This document shows, in pieces, positions 1-6,445 of a stretch of DNA of 19,303 nucleotides (positions within the stretch are counted from its first letter, which is position 1; the number at the start of each line of letters is the position of its first letter). Origin of the DNA: CAYVNU01 sp964453265 (GTDB taxonomy: Bacteria; Patescibacteriota; Doudnabacteria; UBA920); assembly GCA_964453265.1 (NCBI GenBank), contig CAYVNU010000023.1:1-19303 (forward strand), written 5' to 3'. The notes beneath the pieces are model-generated. The model saw only the letters and a list, made by a program, of their open reading frames with translations. It had not been told where the DNA came from and did no database searches. A program made the position numbers and the translations under genes.

Positions 1-412
1 GCGAGCTGGGTTCAAAACGTCGTGAGACAGTTTGGTCCTTATCTGCTGTGGGTGTTCGAAACTTGAGTAGTCGCATCTCTAGTACGAGAGGACCGAGATG
101 CATAGACCTCTGGTGTACCCGTTGTCCTGTCAAGGGCATGGCGGGGTAGCTAGGTCTAGTTTGGATAAGCGCTGAATGCATATAAGCGTGAAGCCGTCTA
201 CAATACAAGGTTTCGTTTTTAGTCGCAAGACTAAAGAAAGGTTCGGGGAAGACTACCCCGTATCAAATTAGTAAGTAGTAAGTAGGGAAGTAGTGAGTAG
301 CAGCAATGCTACCTACTACCAACTACAAGCTACTGACTAACTTATAGGTTGCAGGTGTAAGAACAGTAATGTTTTAAGCCGAGCAATACTAATCAACCAA
401 AAGTTTTAATTT
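1..412 (+). rRNA. 23S ribosomal RNA, 3' part (domain VI and sarcin-ricin loop)
   Basis: The conserved large-subunit rRNA 3' region is readable directly. It begins with GCGAGCTGGGTTCAAAACGT and includes the sarcin-ricin loop AGTACGAGAGGACC near 80-93. The 3' terminal block around 385-405 (AATACTAATCAACC) matches the usual end of 23S. The 5' part lies outside the window. The 3' end is placed near 412 by similarity to E. coli and is uncertain by several bases. The gene carries an extra hairpin at 268-340 that is absent from E. coli and Bacillus 23S. A 5S gene follows on the same strand, as in an ordinary rRNA operon. Confidence 0.97.
268..340 (+). repeat. TAGT-rich hairpin insertion inside 23S domain VI
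   Basis: The arms TTAGT...GTAGCA (268-302) and TGCTAC...ACTAA (307-340) are imperfectly complementary over about 34 positions and enclose the loop GCAA (303-306), a GNRA tetraloop. The arms are built from repeated AGTAG/GTAGT units. The insertion sits just after a short hairpin (CGGGG/CCCCG, about 245-260) and before the conserved TTATAGGTTGCAGGTG segment. It could be a stable expansion segment or an intervening sequence cut out by RNase III. Confidence 0.8.
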
Positions 413-482
413 TTATTGACTAGCAATTTGTGACTTTATCTTAATTCAATAGAGTCTAATGTTCTTTAATTTAGTTTTTACT

Positions 483-587
483 ATGAAGCAAAATTTTAAG
501 GTAGTTGGCGTAATTTTTATAGTCTTAGCGGTAATATTTTCTTTTTACCTTTTGACTAACAACTTAGTTTACGCTTTAAAACCATAA
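483..587 (+). CDS. Possible 34-aa single-pass membrane peptide in the 23S-5S spacer
   Basis: A short ATG-to-TAA frame encodes a charged N-terminus (MKQNFK), a hydrophobic stretch of about 18 residues (VVGVIFIVLAVIFSFYLL) and a short polar tail ending ALKP. This is the layout of a one-helix membrane peptide. No Shine-Dalgarno site or convincing dedicated promoter is visible, and the frame lies inside the rRNA spacer (413-640), which would normally be removed by processing. The spacer holds nothing else I can recognise; no tRNA is seen. The family is unknown. A chance AT-rich frame is a serious alternative. Confidence 0.3.
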   Translation: MKQNFKVVGVIFIVLAVIFSFYLLTNNLVYALKP

Positions 588-640
588 AATTTTCTTTCAT
601 ATAAAATGTTATCAGTTATAATTCCGATACCAATCGGACT

Positions 641-760
641 TGTGGCGGGTGACATTTACTGCGGGGCTCGACCTGATCCCATCCCGAACTCAGAAGTCAA
701 AACCGCCAGTGCCGATGATACTTAGGCTAATGCTTAAGGGAAAGTAGGTAGTCGCCCTAT
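641..760 (+). rRNA. 5S ribosomal RNA
   Basis: The central 5S consensus is clear: GACCTGATCCCATCCCGAACTCAGAAG (about 670-696) and GCCGATGATA (711-720). Terminal bases around GTGGCGG (642-648) pair with GTCGCC-containing sequence at 751-758 to form helix I, which gives a length of about 120 nt. The ends are set by this pairing and may be off by one or two bases. A strong terminator follows directly. Confidence 0.95.
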
Positions 761-763
761 TAT

Positions 764-796
764 AAAAAACTCTTCTACACCAGAAGAGTTTTTTTG
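764..796 (+). terminator. Intrinsic terminator of the rRNA operon
   Basis: A perfect 9-bp stem, AACTCTTCT (768-776) with AGAAGAGTT (782-790), has a 5-nt loop and is followed by a run of T (791-795). It lies directly after 5S and just upstream of the promoter for the next gene. Confidence 0.92.
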
Positions 797-803
797 TTTG
801 GTA

Positions 804-822
804 TGATATAATATTTTGTATG
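804..822 (+). promoter_or_regulatory. Extended -10 promoter placed for a leaderless start
   Basis: TGATATAAT (804-812) is a perfect extended -10 element (TG, one base, TATAAT). The ATG of the methyltransferase begins only 7 nt after the -10 box, where transcription would be expected to start. There is no room for a 5' leader or ribosome-binding site. No -35 box is evident, as is common for extended -10 promoters. Confidence 0.7.
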
Positions 823-1353
823 ATTATAACTGTAATAATGCTGGTTTTATTGCTAGTTGCCATAGGGGTTTTGTTTGTAGTAATTAGCGAATTCGTGGCA
901 TTTTTAAGAACCAGAGTACCTTTTGTTCCAACTCACGCCGGCGATATTGAGTTTATAGTAAAAAAGCTCGGTATAAAATCTAGCGATGTTTTTTATGACC
1001 TTGGCAGTGGCAATGGCAAGGTAATTTTTTTGGTTAATAGATTAAGTGGCGCGCGATGTGTTGGTTTTGAACTAGGATGGTGGACAATTTTGTATGCAAA
1101 ATTAAAAGCATCTTTGAAACATTCAAAAGTCAAATTTCTTAACCAAAATTTTTTTAGCAGCAGCTGGTCTGAGGCAGATTATATTTATTGTTACTTATAC
1201 CCACCTTTAATGGGAAGGATTGAAGAAAAATTTTTAGCTGAATGCAAAATAGGTAGCATGGCTATTGTTCGCGATTTTCCTTTTCCAAATTTAAAACCGA
1301 TGGAAAAGTATTTTTTGCCAAAAAGTCATGAAATTTATATTTATAAAAAATAA
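820..1353 (+). CDS. Membrane-anchored class I SAM-dependent methyltransferase, FAM173-like
   Basis: The 177-aa protein starts with a hydrophobic helix (about residues 2-28), so the catalytic part is probably tethered to the membrane. It continues with PFVPT (34-38), which precedes the Rossmann domain in FAM173/ATPSCKMT-like lysine methyltransferases. The SAM-binding motif I is YDLGSGNGK (59-67), and the acidic residue after strand 2 is E84 in GFELGWW, matching the GYELNPW motif of that family. YPPL (127-130) sits where motif IV is expected. The class I methyltransferase call is firm, the FAM173 link rests on motif memory, and the substrate is unknown. The gene stands alone between two terminators. 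It has no Shine-Dalgarno site, and its promoter suggests a leaderless mRNA. Confidence 0.85.
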   Translation: MIITVIMLVLLLVAIGVLFVVISEFVAFLRTRVPFVPTHAGDIEFIVKKLGIKSSDVFYDLGSGNGKVIFLVNRLSGARCVGFELGWWTILYAKLKASLKHSKVKFLNQNFFSSSWSEADYIYCYLYPPLMGRIEEKFLAECKIGSMAIVRDFPFPNLKPMEKYFLPKSHEIYIYKK

Positions 1354-1435
1354 TCTCGAGATGGTAAAGGTAAGTTAAATTAATTTACTATTTTTTATAA
1401 TAAAATTTTTGCTGCCTAAGCTCACATACATATTG

Positions 1436-1469
1436 CACTCCTTGGTCAATTGATCGAGGAGTGTTTTTT
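1436..1469 (+). terminator. Intrinsic terminator after the methyltransferase gene
   Basis: CACTCCTTGGTC (1436-1447) pairs with GATCGAGGAGTG (1452-1463) around the loop AATT, giving a 12-bp stem with two G-T wobbles. Six T follow (1464-1469). It separates the methyltransferase from the secreted-protein gene. Confidence 0.9.
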
Positions 1470-1485
1470 ATGCGCATACATTTGC

Positions 1486-1514
1486 TTGTTTTTTTTTCGT
1501 ATCTGTGCTATACT
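1486..1514 (+). promoter_or_regulatory. Promoter of the secreted-protein gene
   Basis: TTGTTT (1486-1491) and TATACT (1509-1514) are separated by 17 nt, a good housekeeping-sigma promoter. An alternative extended -10, TGATATAAA (1523-1531), lies just downstream. Either would give a leader of roughly 45-65 nt before the ATG at 1583. Confidence 0.65.
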
Positions 1515-1530
1515 TTATGTAGTGATATAA

Positions 1531-1559
1531 AATTTCTTAACCAAAATAGTTAAGAAATT
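1531..1559 (+). other. Perfect hairpin in the leader of the secreted-protein mRNA
   Basis: AATTTCTTAAC (1531-1541) and GTTAAGAAATT (1549-1559) form a perfect 11-bp inverted repeat with a 7-nt loop, lying between the promoter and the start codon. As RNA it could be a 5' stabiliser. As DNA it could be an operator, since it overlaps the expected transcription start. It lacks the T-run of a terminator. Confidence 0.6.
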
Positions 1560-1582
1560 CTTTAGAAACAAAAAAACAAACT

Positions 1583-4462
1583 ATGAAAAGTAATATTCTG
1601 CCTCAGGCAAAGTTTTTAGTATGTCTAGTAACATTAGTTTCCTTAATTTTTGGTCAAACAGTCCAAGCAATTACTTTTCAGGAAATTAAAGATTATCAGT
1701 TAGGCTTAAGCAAGCCAAAAAATCAAGGTAGGGTACTTGGAGTTGAAACAGAAAATGCCATTAGCAGCATTGTAGGCCCGGTTACGCCTTTGGGTACTTC
1801 GCCATGGCCGTATTACGATATAGCGGCAAAAGGCAATGCCGACGAAATTCCTCAAGTTGCTTTAACTTATATTCCCAAACTCGGCGAGCCTTTAAGTGGA
1901 ACTTTTTCCTTAAATACAGTTTTATGCAATATAACTTTAACCGGCGATGGTGCTTCTGCCGTTTCCGTGGGAGATGTTTTAATTGTAGCCTGGCAAAGTA
2001 TTGATGGTCCGGGTACGGGACGCATGCCTTTTTTTGTTGGCAGTAAAAACGGTAATGTCCTTACTGCAAACTATGCTTGTGGTCAGGCGTTAATACCTAG
2101 TCAGTCAGGCTTAACGGTTTATAAGTGCGGATTACAGTGTCAGGATGCGGTTATGGTAGGCAGTTACGAAGCTTATAATTGTACATTATGGCTGGTATGC
2201 AATCCAAACGGCGGCGGTTGGGCACAATATGACCCGCCTTTGGCGCTTTACCGCATGTATTTAAGAACCGGAGATACAAAGTACTTAAATAATTTTAGGC
2301 AGTGGACAGATCTTTTATGGGAATGGGCGCTTGATCATGGTACGAAATATAGCACTACCCAATTAGCTCCCAGGAGTTCCGCCTTGGTTTCTCAGTTTGT
2401 TAGAGCCTTAGACGGTCATACTGAACGTTTGCCAAAATTACTTGAACTTATTAATTCTTCTAATTCGCCCGCTTACGACGGAAACGATAACCGCGAACCG
2501 GGTTATATGCTTATTTATATTGCGGTTGGCGCTCGGGCAGAAACCGATACTACTCGCAGAGCTGCGTATTGCGAAAAGTTAAATACTTATGTCCCGGGTT
2601 GGATTGCATCGCAGAATGCTCAGGGCTATTGGCCGGAAAAAAATTTCCAGTATCCTTATCAGCCGGTCGGCGTTTCTCCGTGGCGCATGTTTTCAGCAGT
2701 GCAAGGCTTAGCGCGGTCATATGAGGTTTTTAAAGACCCAGCACTTTGTAATAATTCCGCTTTAGCTGAACAAACTTTAACCGCGCTTAAAAAAGCAGGG
2801 GACTTTTTATATAACTACGGCTATTCTCCGGCCAGCCGCGGCGTGTTTTATGACGTTGAACATCCGGCCGATGGGCTGACTGGTTTTGACCCAAACCATC
2901 CGCTAGCCGGAACTGTTACTGCGGCCTTAAATTCTACTACGGTTAGTGGCAGCGGTACTAATTTTAAAACCACTTTCGCGTGCAACGGCACAGATTTTAT
3001 AGGCATATATGACCAAAGTCATCACGAGACTTGGACGCATAAAGTGCTTTCTTGCGCTTCCGACACTTCGCTTACAATTGAGGGTCAAGTGGGCAGTCAA
3101 TGCATAAACCGCTCAACGGGAAATATATGTGCTACTTCTAATTTAAGTAATACTAGCTATTATAAATCCCCGGCTGCTCGCACAGCTTGCGGCAACTCCG
3201 CGAGTTACTGCGTGGGTACCGAACTTTCTTATGAAACTTACGTAAATGGTGTTTTAAAAGCCGACCGCAATATTAACAGAGATTTAATTTGGATTTTCGG
3301 CTGGCTTTATAAAACTACGGCTGAGGCTAAGTGGCGGACTTATGGCGATGAAATGTTTTCCGCCAGTTTTGGCGGCCCGGCATTGGGTCCGGGTTCTACC
3401 GGGCCATGCGGGGGACCTGGCTGTGACGGCACAGAAACTGACTATACTCTGGCACTGCATCCTTGCGCCGTAGATCCAACTTTGCCGTGTAATCTGAATT
3501 CTAACTACGGCAGTTTGGTAAAGAATGTTGCTGTGGCCGGACCAAAACGCTGGGCGCAGGCTTCGGGTATTGGCGGCGCGGATAACTATTTGGCTTGGCG
3601 AGGTGGCGCTGCAGTTGTTCTTCCCATAACGCCCCCGGTTGTTACCCCTCCTGTGGTTTCTTTGCCTGTAGTTCCTGCTCCAGTTCCAACTTTAAGTCCG
3701 GCTCCAGCCCAAATTCCTGCACCTAGTTTAGCAGTTACTCCATCTCCAGCGCCAATACAAACTCCAATTCAGGTAGCTGTGCCCGTTCTTGCGGCTGTTC
3801 CCGTACAGTCGCAAAAAAAGCCGATTGTTTTACCGGCAAATTTAATTTCAGGCCAGATAGTAAAGTTTTTAGACAACGCCACAATTTATTTAGTTAAACC
3901 AGAAGGCTTGTATCCGTTTGATAACTATAACAGCTATTTGCAGTATTTGCGGACTTCCGGGCAAAAACTGAATATTTTATATAAGTCAGCTGATTCATTT
4001 ACGATTGTAAATATACCCGCGAGCCAGGTGTTAAATCAAACTTCTGGTACAGTAACTTTTTCTAGTAACAGCTTTATGCCAGGCTCTTTGGTTAATGACA
4101 AAGGTACCATATATTTAATCGCGCCAAATAGAGTAAAAATTCCTTTTACTTCTATGGATGCGTTTCAGGGTCTAGGTTATAATTTGAGTGATGTGATAAA
4201 ACAAGATTTATCCAATTACTCTATAGCTACTAGTTATAAACTCTCAAGCCCGAAGCAAGCGCATGCCTGGGGTTCATGGCTTTTATATCAAAAAACAATT
4301 TATTATTCTACTGAACAGGGCATGATACCTGTGCCTTCTTGGGAAGTGTTTTTGGCTAATGGTGGACAGTCAAAAAATATTTTGCCAATGAACAGCGAAG
4401 ATATAAAAGTTTTATTGTCTAAACCCAGTTTGCCTGTTTTACAAATTAATCGTTTGAAATAG
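1583..4462 (+). CDS. Large secreted cysteine-rich protein with possible (alpha/alpha)6-type domain and C-terminal surface repeats
   Basis: The 959-aa protein starts with a signal peptide (hydrophobic 10-25, likely cleavage near VQA 27-29). A helical region at about 210-440 has the spacing of six-hairpin glycosidase/lyase toroids (LALYRMYLRTGDTKYL, then GDFLYNYGY near 407-414) and may continue at 545-600. This assignment is inferred. A beta module around 441-507 (GTVTAALNSTTVSGSGTNF...DTSLTI) resembles GTNF-type beta repeats, and a weaker copy lies at 104-166. At least 18 cysteines suggest disulfides. A Pro-rich linker (680-740) leads to three related units near 757, 834 and 897 (GxLV...xxIYLI...PF), a type I associate with Parcubacteria surface proteins. 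The gene has its own promoter and terminator. The substrate is unknown. Confidence 0.85.
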   Translation: MKSNILPQAKFLVCLVTLVSLIFGQTVQAITFQEIKDYQLGLSKPKNQGRVLGVETENAISSIVGPVTPLGTSPWPYYDIAAKGNADEIPQVALTYIPKLGEPLSGTFSLNTVLCNITLTGDGASAVSVGDVLIVAWQSIDGPGTGRMPFFVGSKNGNVLTANYACGQALIPSQSGLTVYKCGLQCQDAVMVGSYEAYNCTLWLVCNPNGGGWAQYDPPLALYRMYLRTGDTKYLNNFRQWTDLLWEWALDHGTKYSTTQLAPRSSALVSQFVRALDGHTERLPKLLELINSSNSPAYDGNDNREPGYMLIYIAVGARAETDTTRRAAYCEKLNTYVPGWIASQNAQGYWPEKNFQYPYQPVGVSPWRMFSAVQGLARSYEVFKDPALCNNSALAEQTLTALKKAGDFLYNYGYSPASRGVFYDVEHPADGLTGFDPNHPLAGTVTAALNSTTVSGSGTNFKTTFACNGTDFIGIYDQSHHETWTHKVLSCASDTSLTIEGQVGSQCINRSTGNICATSNLSNTSYYKSPAARTACGNSASYCVGTELSYETYVNGVLKADRNINRDLIWIFGWLYKTTAEAKWRTYGDEMFSASFGGPALGPGSTGPCGGPGCDGTETDYTLALHPCAVDPTLPCNLNSNYGSLVKNVAVAGPKRWAQASGIGGADNYLAWRGGAAVVLPITPPVVTPPVVSLPVVPAPVPTLSPAPAQIPAPSLAVTPSPAPIQTPIQVAVPVLAAVPVQSQKKPIVLPANLISGQIVKFLDNATIYLVKPEGLYPFDNYNSYLQYLRTSGQKLNILYKSADSFTIVNIPASQVLNQTSGTVTFSSNSFMPGSLVNDKGTIYLIAPNRVKIPFTSMDAFQGLGYNLSDVIKQDLSNYSIATSYKLSSPKQAHAWGSWLLYQKTIYYSTEQGMIPVPSWEVFLANGGQSKNILPMNSEDIKVLLSKPSLPVLQINRLK

Positions 4463-4539
4463 AATACTATGGATGATTAAAAAGTTAAAATCTTTATACA
4501 ATTGGTTTAGTAGATAATTTCTAGTCAAATTCTACATAA

Positions 4540-4570
4540 AATAACCTTTAAATTAAGGGTTATTTTTTTT
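4540..4570 (+). terminator. Intrinsic terminator after the secreted-protein gene
   Basis: AATAACCTTT (4540-4549) pairs with AAGGGTTATT (4555-4564) around a 5-nt loop, giving 10 bp with one G-T wobble. A T-run extends to 4570. Confidence 0.9.
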
Positions 4571-4595
4571 ATCCACAAATAATGTAGAAAAAATA

Positions 4596-4624
4596 TTGAC
4601 AAAATTAGTATTTAATTATAAACT
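4596..4624 (+). promoter_or_regulatory. Promoter of the trmB-like gene group
   Basis: A consensus -35 TTGACA (4596-4601) is followed 17 nt later by TAAACT (4619-4624). TATAAA (4617-4622) overlaps at a 15-nt spacing. The start would lie near 4631, leaving a leader of about 145 nt filled by repeat sequence. Confidence 0.65.
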
Positions 4625-4641
4625 TTTGTAGATATTGATTT

Positions 4642-4688
4642 TGTCATCCTGAGCGGGTTAATCTGGGCGGACGAGTTGAATGATCTTT
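4642..4688. repeat. GTCATCCTGAGC-type interspersed repeat (intergenic)
   Basis: TGTCATCCTGAGCGG (4642-4656) through GAATGATCTTTT (about 4677-4688) resembles the widespread bacterial repeat that reads GTCATCCTGAGC...GGATCTT. It lies in the leader of the trmB-like gene. With the neighbouring repeat at 4701-4756 and the terminator and promoter upstream, it accounts for most of the gene-free stretch 4463-4775. Confidence 0.5.
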
Positions 4689-4700
4689 TAATACAATCGT

Positions 4701-4756
4701 TTAACCTCTTTATCCCTGTGGGACATCTCTCCAAGAATTACCGGCAAGCAGGGAGA
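4701..4756 (-). repeat. GGAGATGTC-type palindromic repeat, reverse orientation
   Basis: Read on the minus strand, this segment has GGAGAGATGTC followed about 12 nt later by AGAGGTTAA. That matches the layout GGGGAGATGTC...AGAGGGGTTGC at 8721-8753 inside tdh. Internal stems are TCCC/GGGA (4713-4723) and TCTCC/GGAGA (to 4756). It appears to be a degenerate member of the same family, here between genes and in the opposite direction. Confidence 0.55.
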
Positions 4757-4775
4757 AAATAATATTGTAAAGCCT

Positions 4776-5531
4776 ATGGAAATTCAAATCATACTTAAAA
4801 ACTTTGGTCTTTCGGAAAAAGAAATAGCGGTTTATTTAGCTTTGGTTGAACTTGGTCCTTCTTCGGTGCGCGATATTTCAGCTAAGTCTAAGGTGAATAG
4901 AGGAACGAGTTACGACATTTTAAAGTCTTTAATAGAAATTGGAATTGTCTCTTACTACAACAAAGAATCTAAACAGTATTTTATAGCCGAGCAGCCGGAA
5001 AAACTACTTTCTGCTATAGACCAAAAAAAAGAAGATTTAGAGGAAGTTAGGCAAAACATTGAAAAAAGTTTACCGCTTATAAAAACCTTGTTTGAAAAAC
5101 AAGGTGGTAAGCCCGTAGTAAAATTTTACGAAGGCAGTAAAGGCGTCAGGCAAATTTTTGAAGACGTGTTAGAAGAAGTATCATCCGCTACAGATAAATC
5201 GTATTACCTTTATTCTTCTGCCACGGCCGAGCATAGAAAAAATGTTTACGGTGCTATGCCGGATTTTAGCGAGAAGAGAATTAAAAAAGGAATTAAAGTT
5301 AAAATAATTTCATTGGGTGAAGGTGGTAAATTGGCAGGACTTGATGAGAGAAAAAATATGCCTTCCGCTTCCAGTGAATTAAAGGCCACGCACGAAATAA
5401 TTTACGCCGGCAAAATTGCTCATATTAGTATAGACCAAAATGGCGAGCCGGTTGGAGTGGTAATACAGAACGAAGAAATTTATAATATGCAAAAAATGAT
5501 TTTTGAATTTAATTGGAGTAAGTTAAGTTAA
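4776..5531 (+). CDS. TrmB-family transcriptional regulator
   Basis: The 251-aa protein has an N-terminal winged helix-turn-helix (about 5-65) with the TrmB signature: LKNFGLSEKEIAVYLAL, then VRDISAKSKVNRGTSYDIL and a wing near SKQYFIAEQPEKLL. A coiled-coil linker (76-108) is followed by an effector domain beginning VVKFYEGSKGVRQIFEDVL (114-132), as in TrmB-like regulators with a PLD-like C-terminal domain. Family members in archaea sense sugars; the ligand here cannot be read. The gene heads a run with the next ORF (11-nt gap) and glmS (6 nt further on), so control of amino-sugar synthesis is possible but inferred. No Shine-Dalgarno site is close to the ATG; the GGGAGA at 4751 is about 19 nt away. 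Confidence 0.88.
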   Translation: MEIQIILKNFGLSEKEIAVYLALVELGPSSVRDISAKSKVNRGTSYDILKSLIEIGIVSYYNKESKQYFIAEQPEKLLSAIDQKKEDLEEVRQNIEKSLPLIKTLFEKQGGKPVVKFYEGSKGVRQIFEDVLEEVSSATDKSYYLYSSATAEHRKNVYGAMPDFSEKRIKKGIKVKIISLGEGGKLAGLDERKNMPSASSELKATHEIIYAGKIAHISIDQNGEPVGVVIQNEEIYNMQKMIFEFNWSKLS

Positions 5532-5542
5532 TTTAATTTTTT

Positions 5543-6439
5543 ATGGCAAGAGAACATTCAAATTTTAGTCCAGACCAAACATCCGAACCTGACAGAATTG
5601 GCAGAAGGGGGTTTCTGCGCAAAGCCATTTTAACAAGAGTAATTGCGGGATTGAGAGGAGAAAATTTATCAGCGAAAGAGATTAAAGGGGGTGAAGTTTG
5701 GAAGGACGGTTATGAGAATTTGCGGGATGAGGTCATTAACGGTAAGACAGAGGCATCTACCCTGTTTATAATTACGAAAAATAATAAGGGTCAATGGCAG
5801 GGATTTAATAAAGGATTTCAGACAAGCGGGGGAATACCCCCGAATTGGTTAGAGAAAAATTTTGACTTTGACACTAAGCTGGAAGTTTTATGCCATACCC
5901 ATCCTTTGTCGGCCGCTGTTGGAGCCGGCTACTTGGAGCAAGGGGAAGCTCAAAAAATGTTAATTGACCACGGTTATGCCCAATTTAGCGAACCACCGTC
6001 CCCCAGGGATATTGCCGGGGCAGCGCATAGGACTTTATTGGTCGAGAGGACAAAAATGGGAGGTTACCATTGCGAATGTGTTGTGGATCCTAGAGGTCTT
6101 TGGCTGTTCGGTATAGAGAACCAGAGTAATAATTTTATAAGAGATCTCTTATTACAGGAAGTTAAAAACAAATTTAGTCTAGATCCGACTTTTTTGGAAT
6201 CTTTTTTAGCCAACCATCCTATAGGCAAGCAGGTGTTGGATTCATTTTACAAAATTTATAATAGCCAAAGAACAGCCTTGATTGAAGGGAAAAAGTTTAG
6301 CATTAAGGATTATCAGAACGCAGTCAGCGGGTTTATAAAAAGCTGTCACAACATTGGAATCCGAATGGTTCGAATAAATCACGAACAAGCAAAGGATATG
6401 AAACCGGAAGATATATTAAAAAATTTAAAGATTAAATAA
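5543..6439 (+). CDS. Unknown protein with a JAMM/MPN-like HTHP...PSPRD motif
   Basis: I do not recognise this 298-aa family with certainty. A core of beta-type segments (ASTLFIITK 71-79; LEVLCHTHP 113-121; GLWLFGI 185-191) contains H118-x-H120-P and then P152-S-P-R-D156. JAMM/JAB metalloproteases and DUF4329-like domains use an HxHP motif followed by S-x-x-D, so a zinc-dependent peptidase or related fold is possible. The spacing here is longer than usual (about 30 extra residues), and the C-terminal half (195-298) is helical with no motif. The N-terminus contains RRGFLRK (21-27), which looks like a twin-arginine motif but lacks a proper hydrophobic segment after it. It lies between the trmB-like gene and glmS with 11-nt and 6-nt gaps, which suggests co-transcription. 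Confidence 0.8.
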   Translation: MAREHSNFSPDQTSEPDRIGRRGFLRKAILTRVIAGLRGENLSAKEIKGGEVWKDGYENLRDEVINGKTEASTLFIITKNNKGQWQGFNKGFQTSGGIPPNWLEKNFDFDTKLEVLCHTHPLSAAVGAGYLEQGEAQKMLIDHGYAQFSEPPSPRDIAGAAHRTLLVERTKMGGYHCECVVDPRGLWLFGIENQSNNFIRDLLLQEVKNKFSLDPTFLESFLANHPIGKQVLDSFYKIYNSQRTALIEGKKFSIKDYQNAVSGFIKSCHNIGIRMVRINHEQAKDMKPEDILKNLKIK

Positions 6440-6445
6440 TAGTTT

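Noticed and set aside
268..340. CRISPR array or group I intron in the 23S insertion
   Set aside because: The repeats are short, contiguous and form a single hairpin without spacers, and the insertion is far too small for a group I intron core.
5603..5625. Twin-arginine (Tat) motif RRGFLRK near the N-terminus of the JAMM-like protein
   Set aside because: The following segment is short and contains charged Arg residues, with no real hydrophobic core or cleavage site, so export is not supported.
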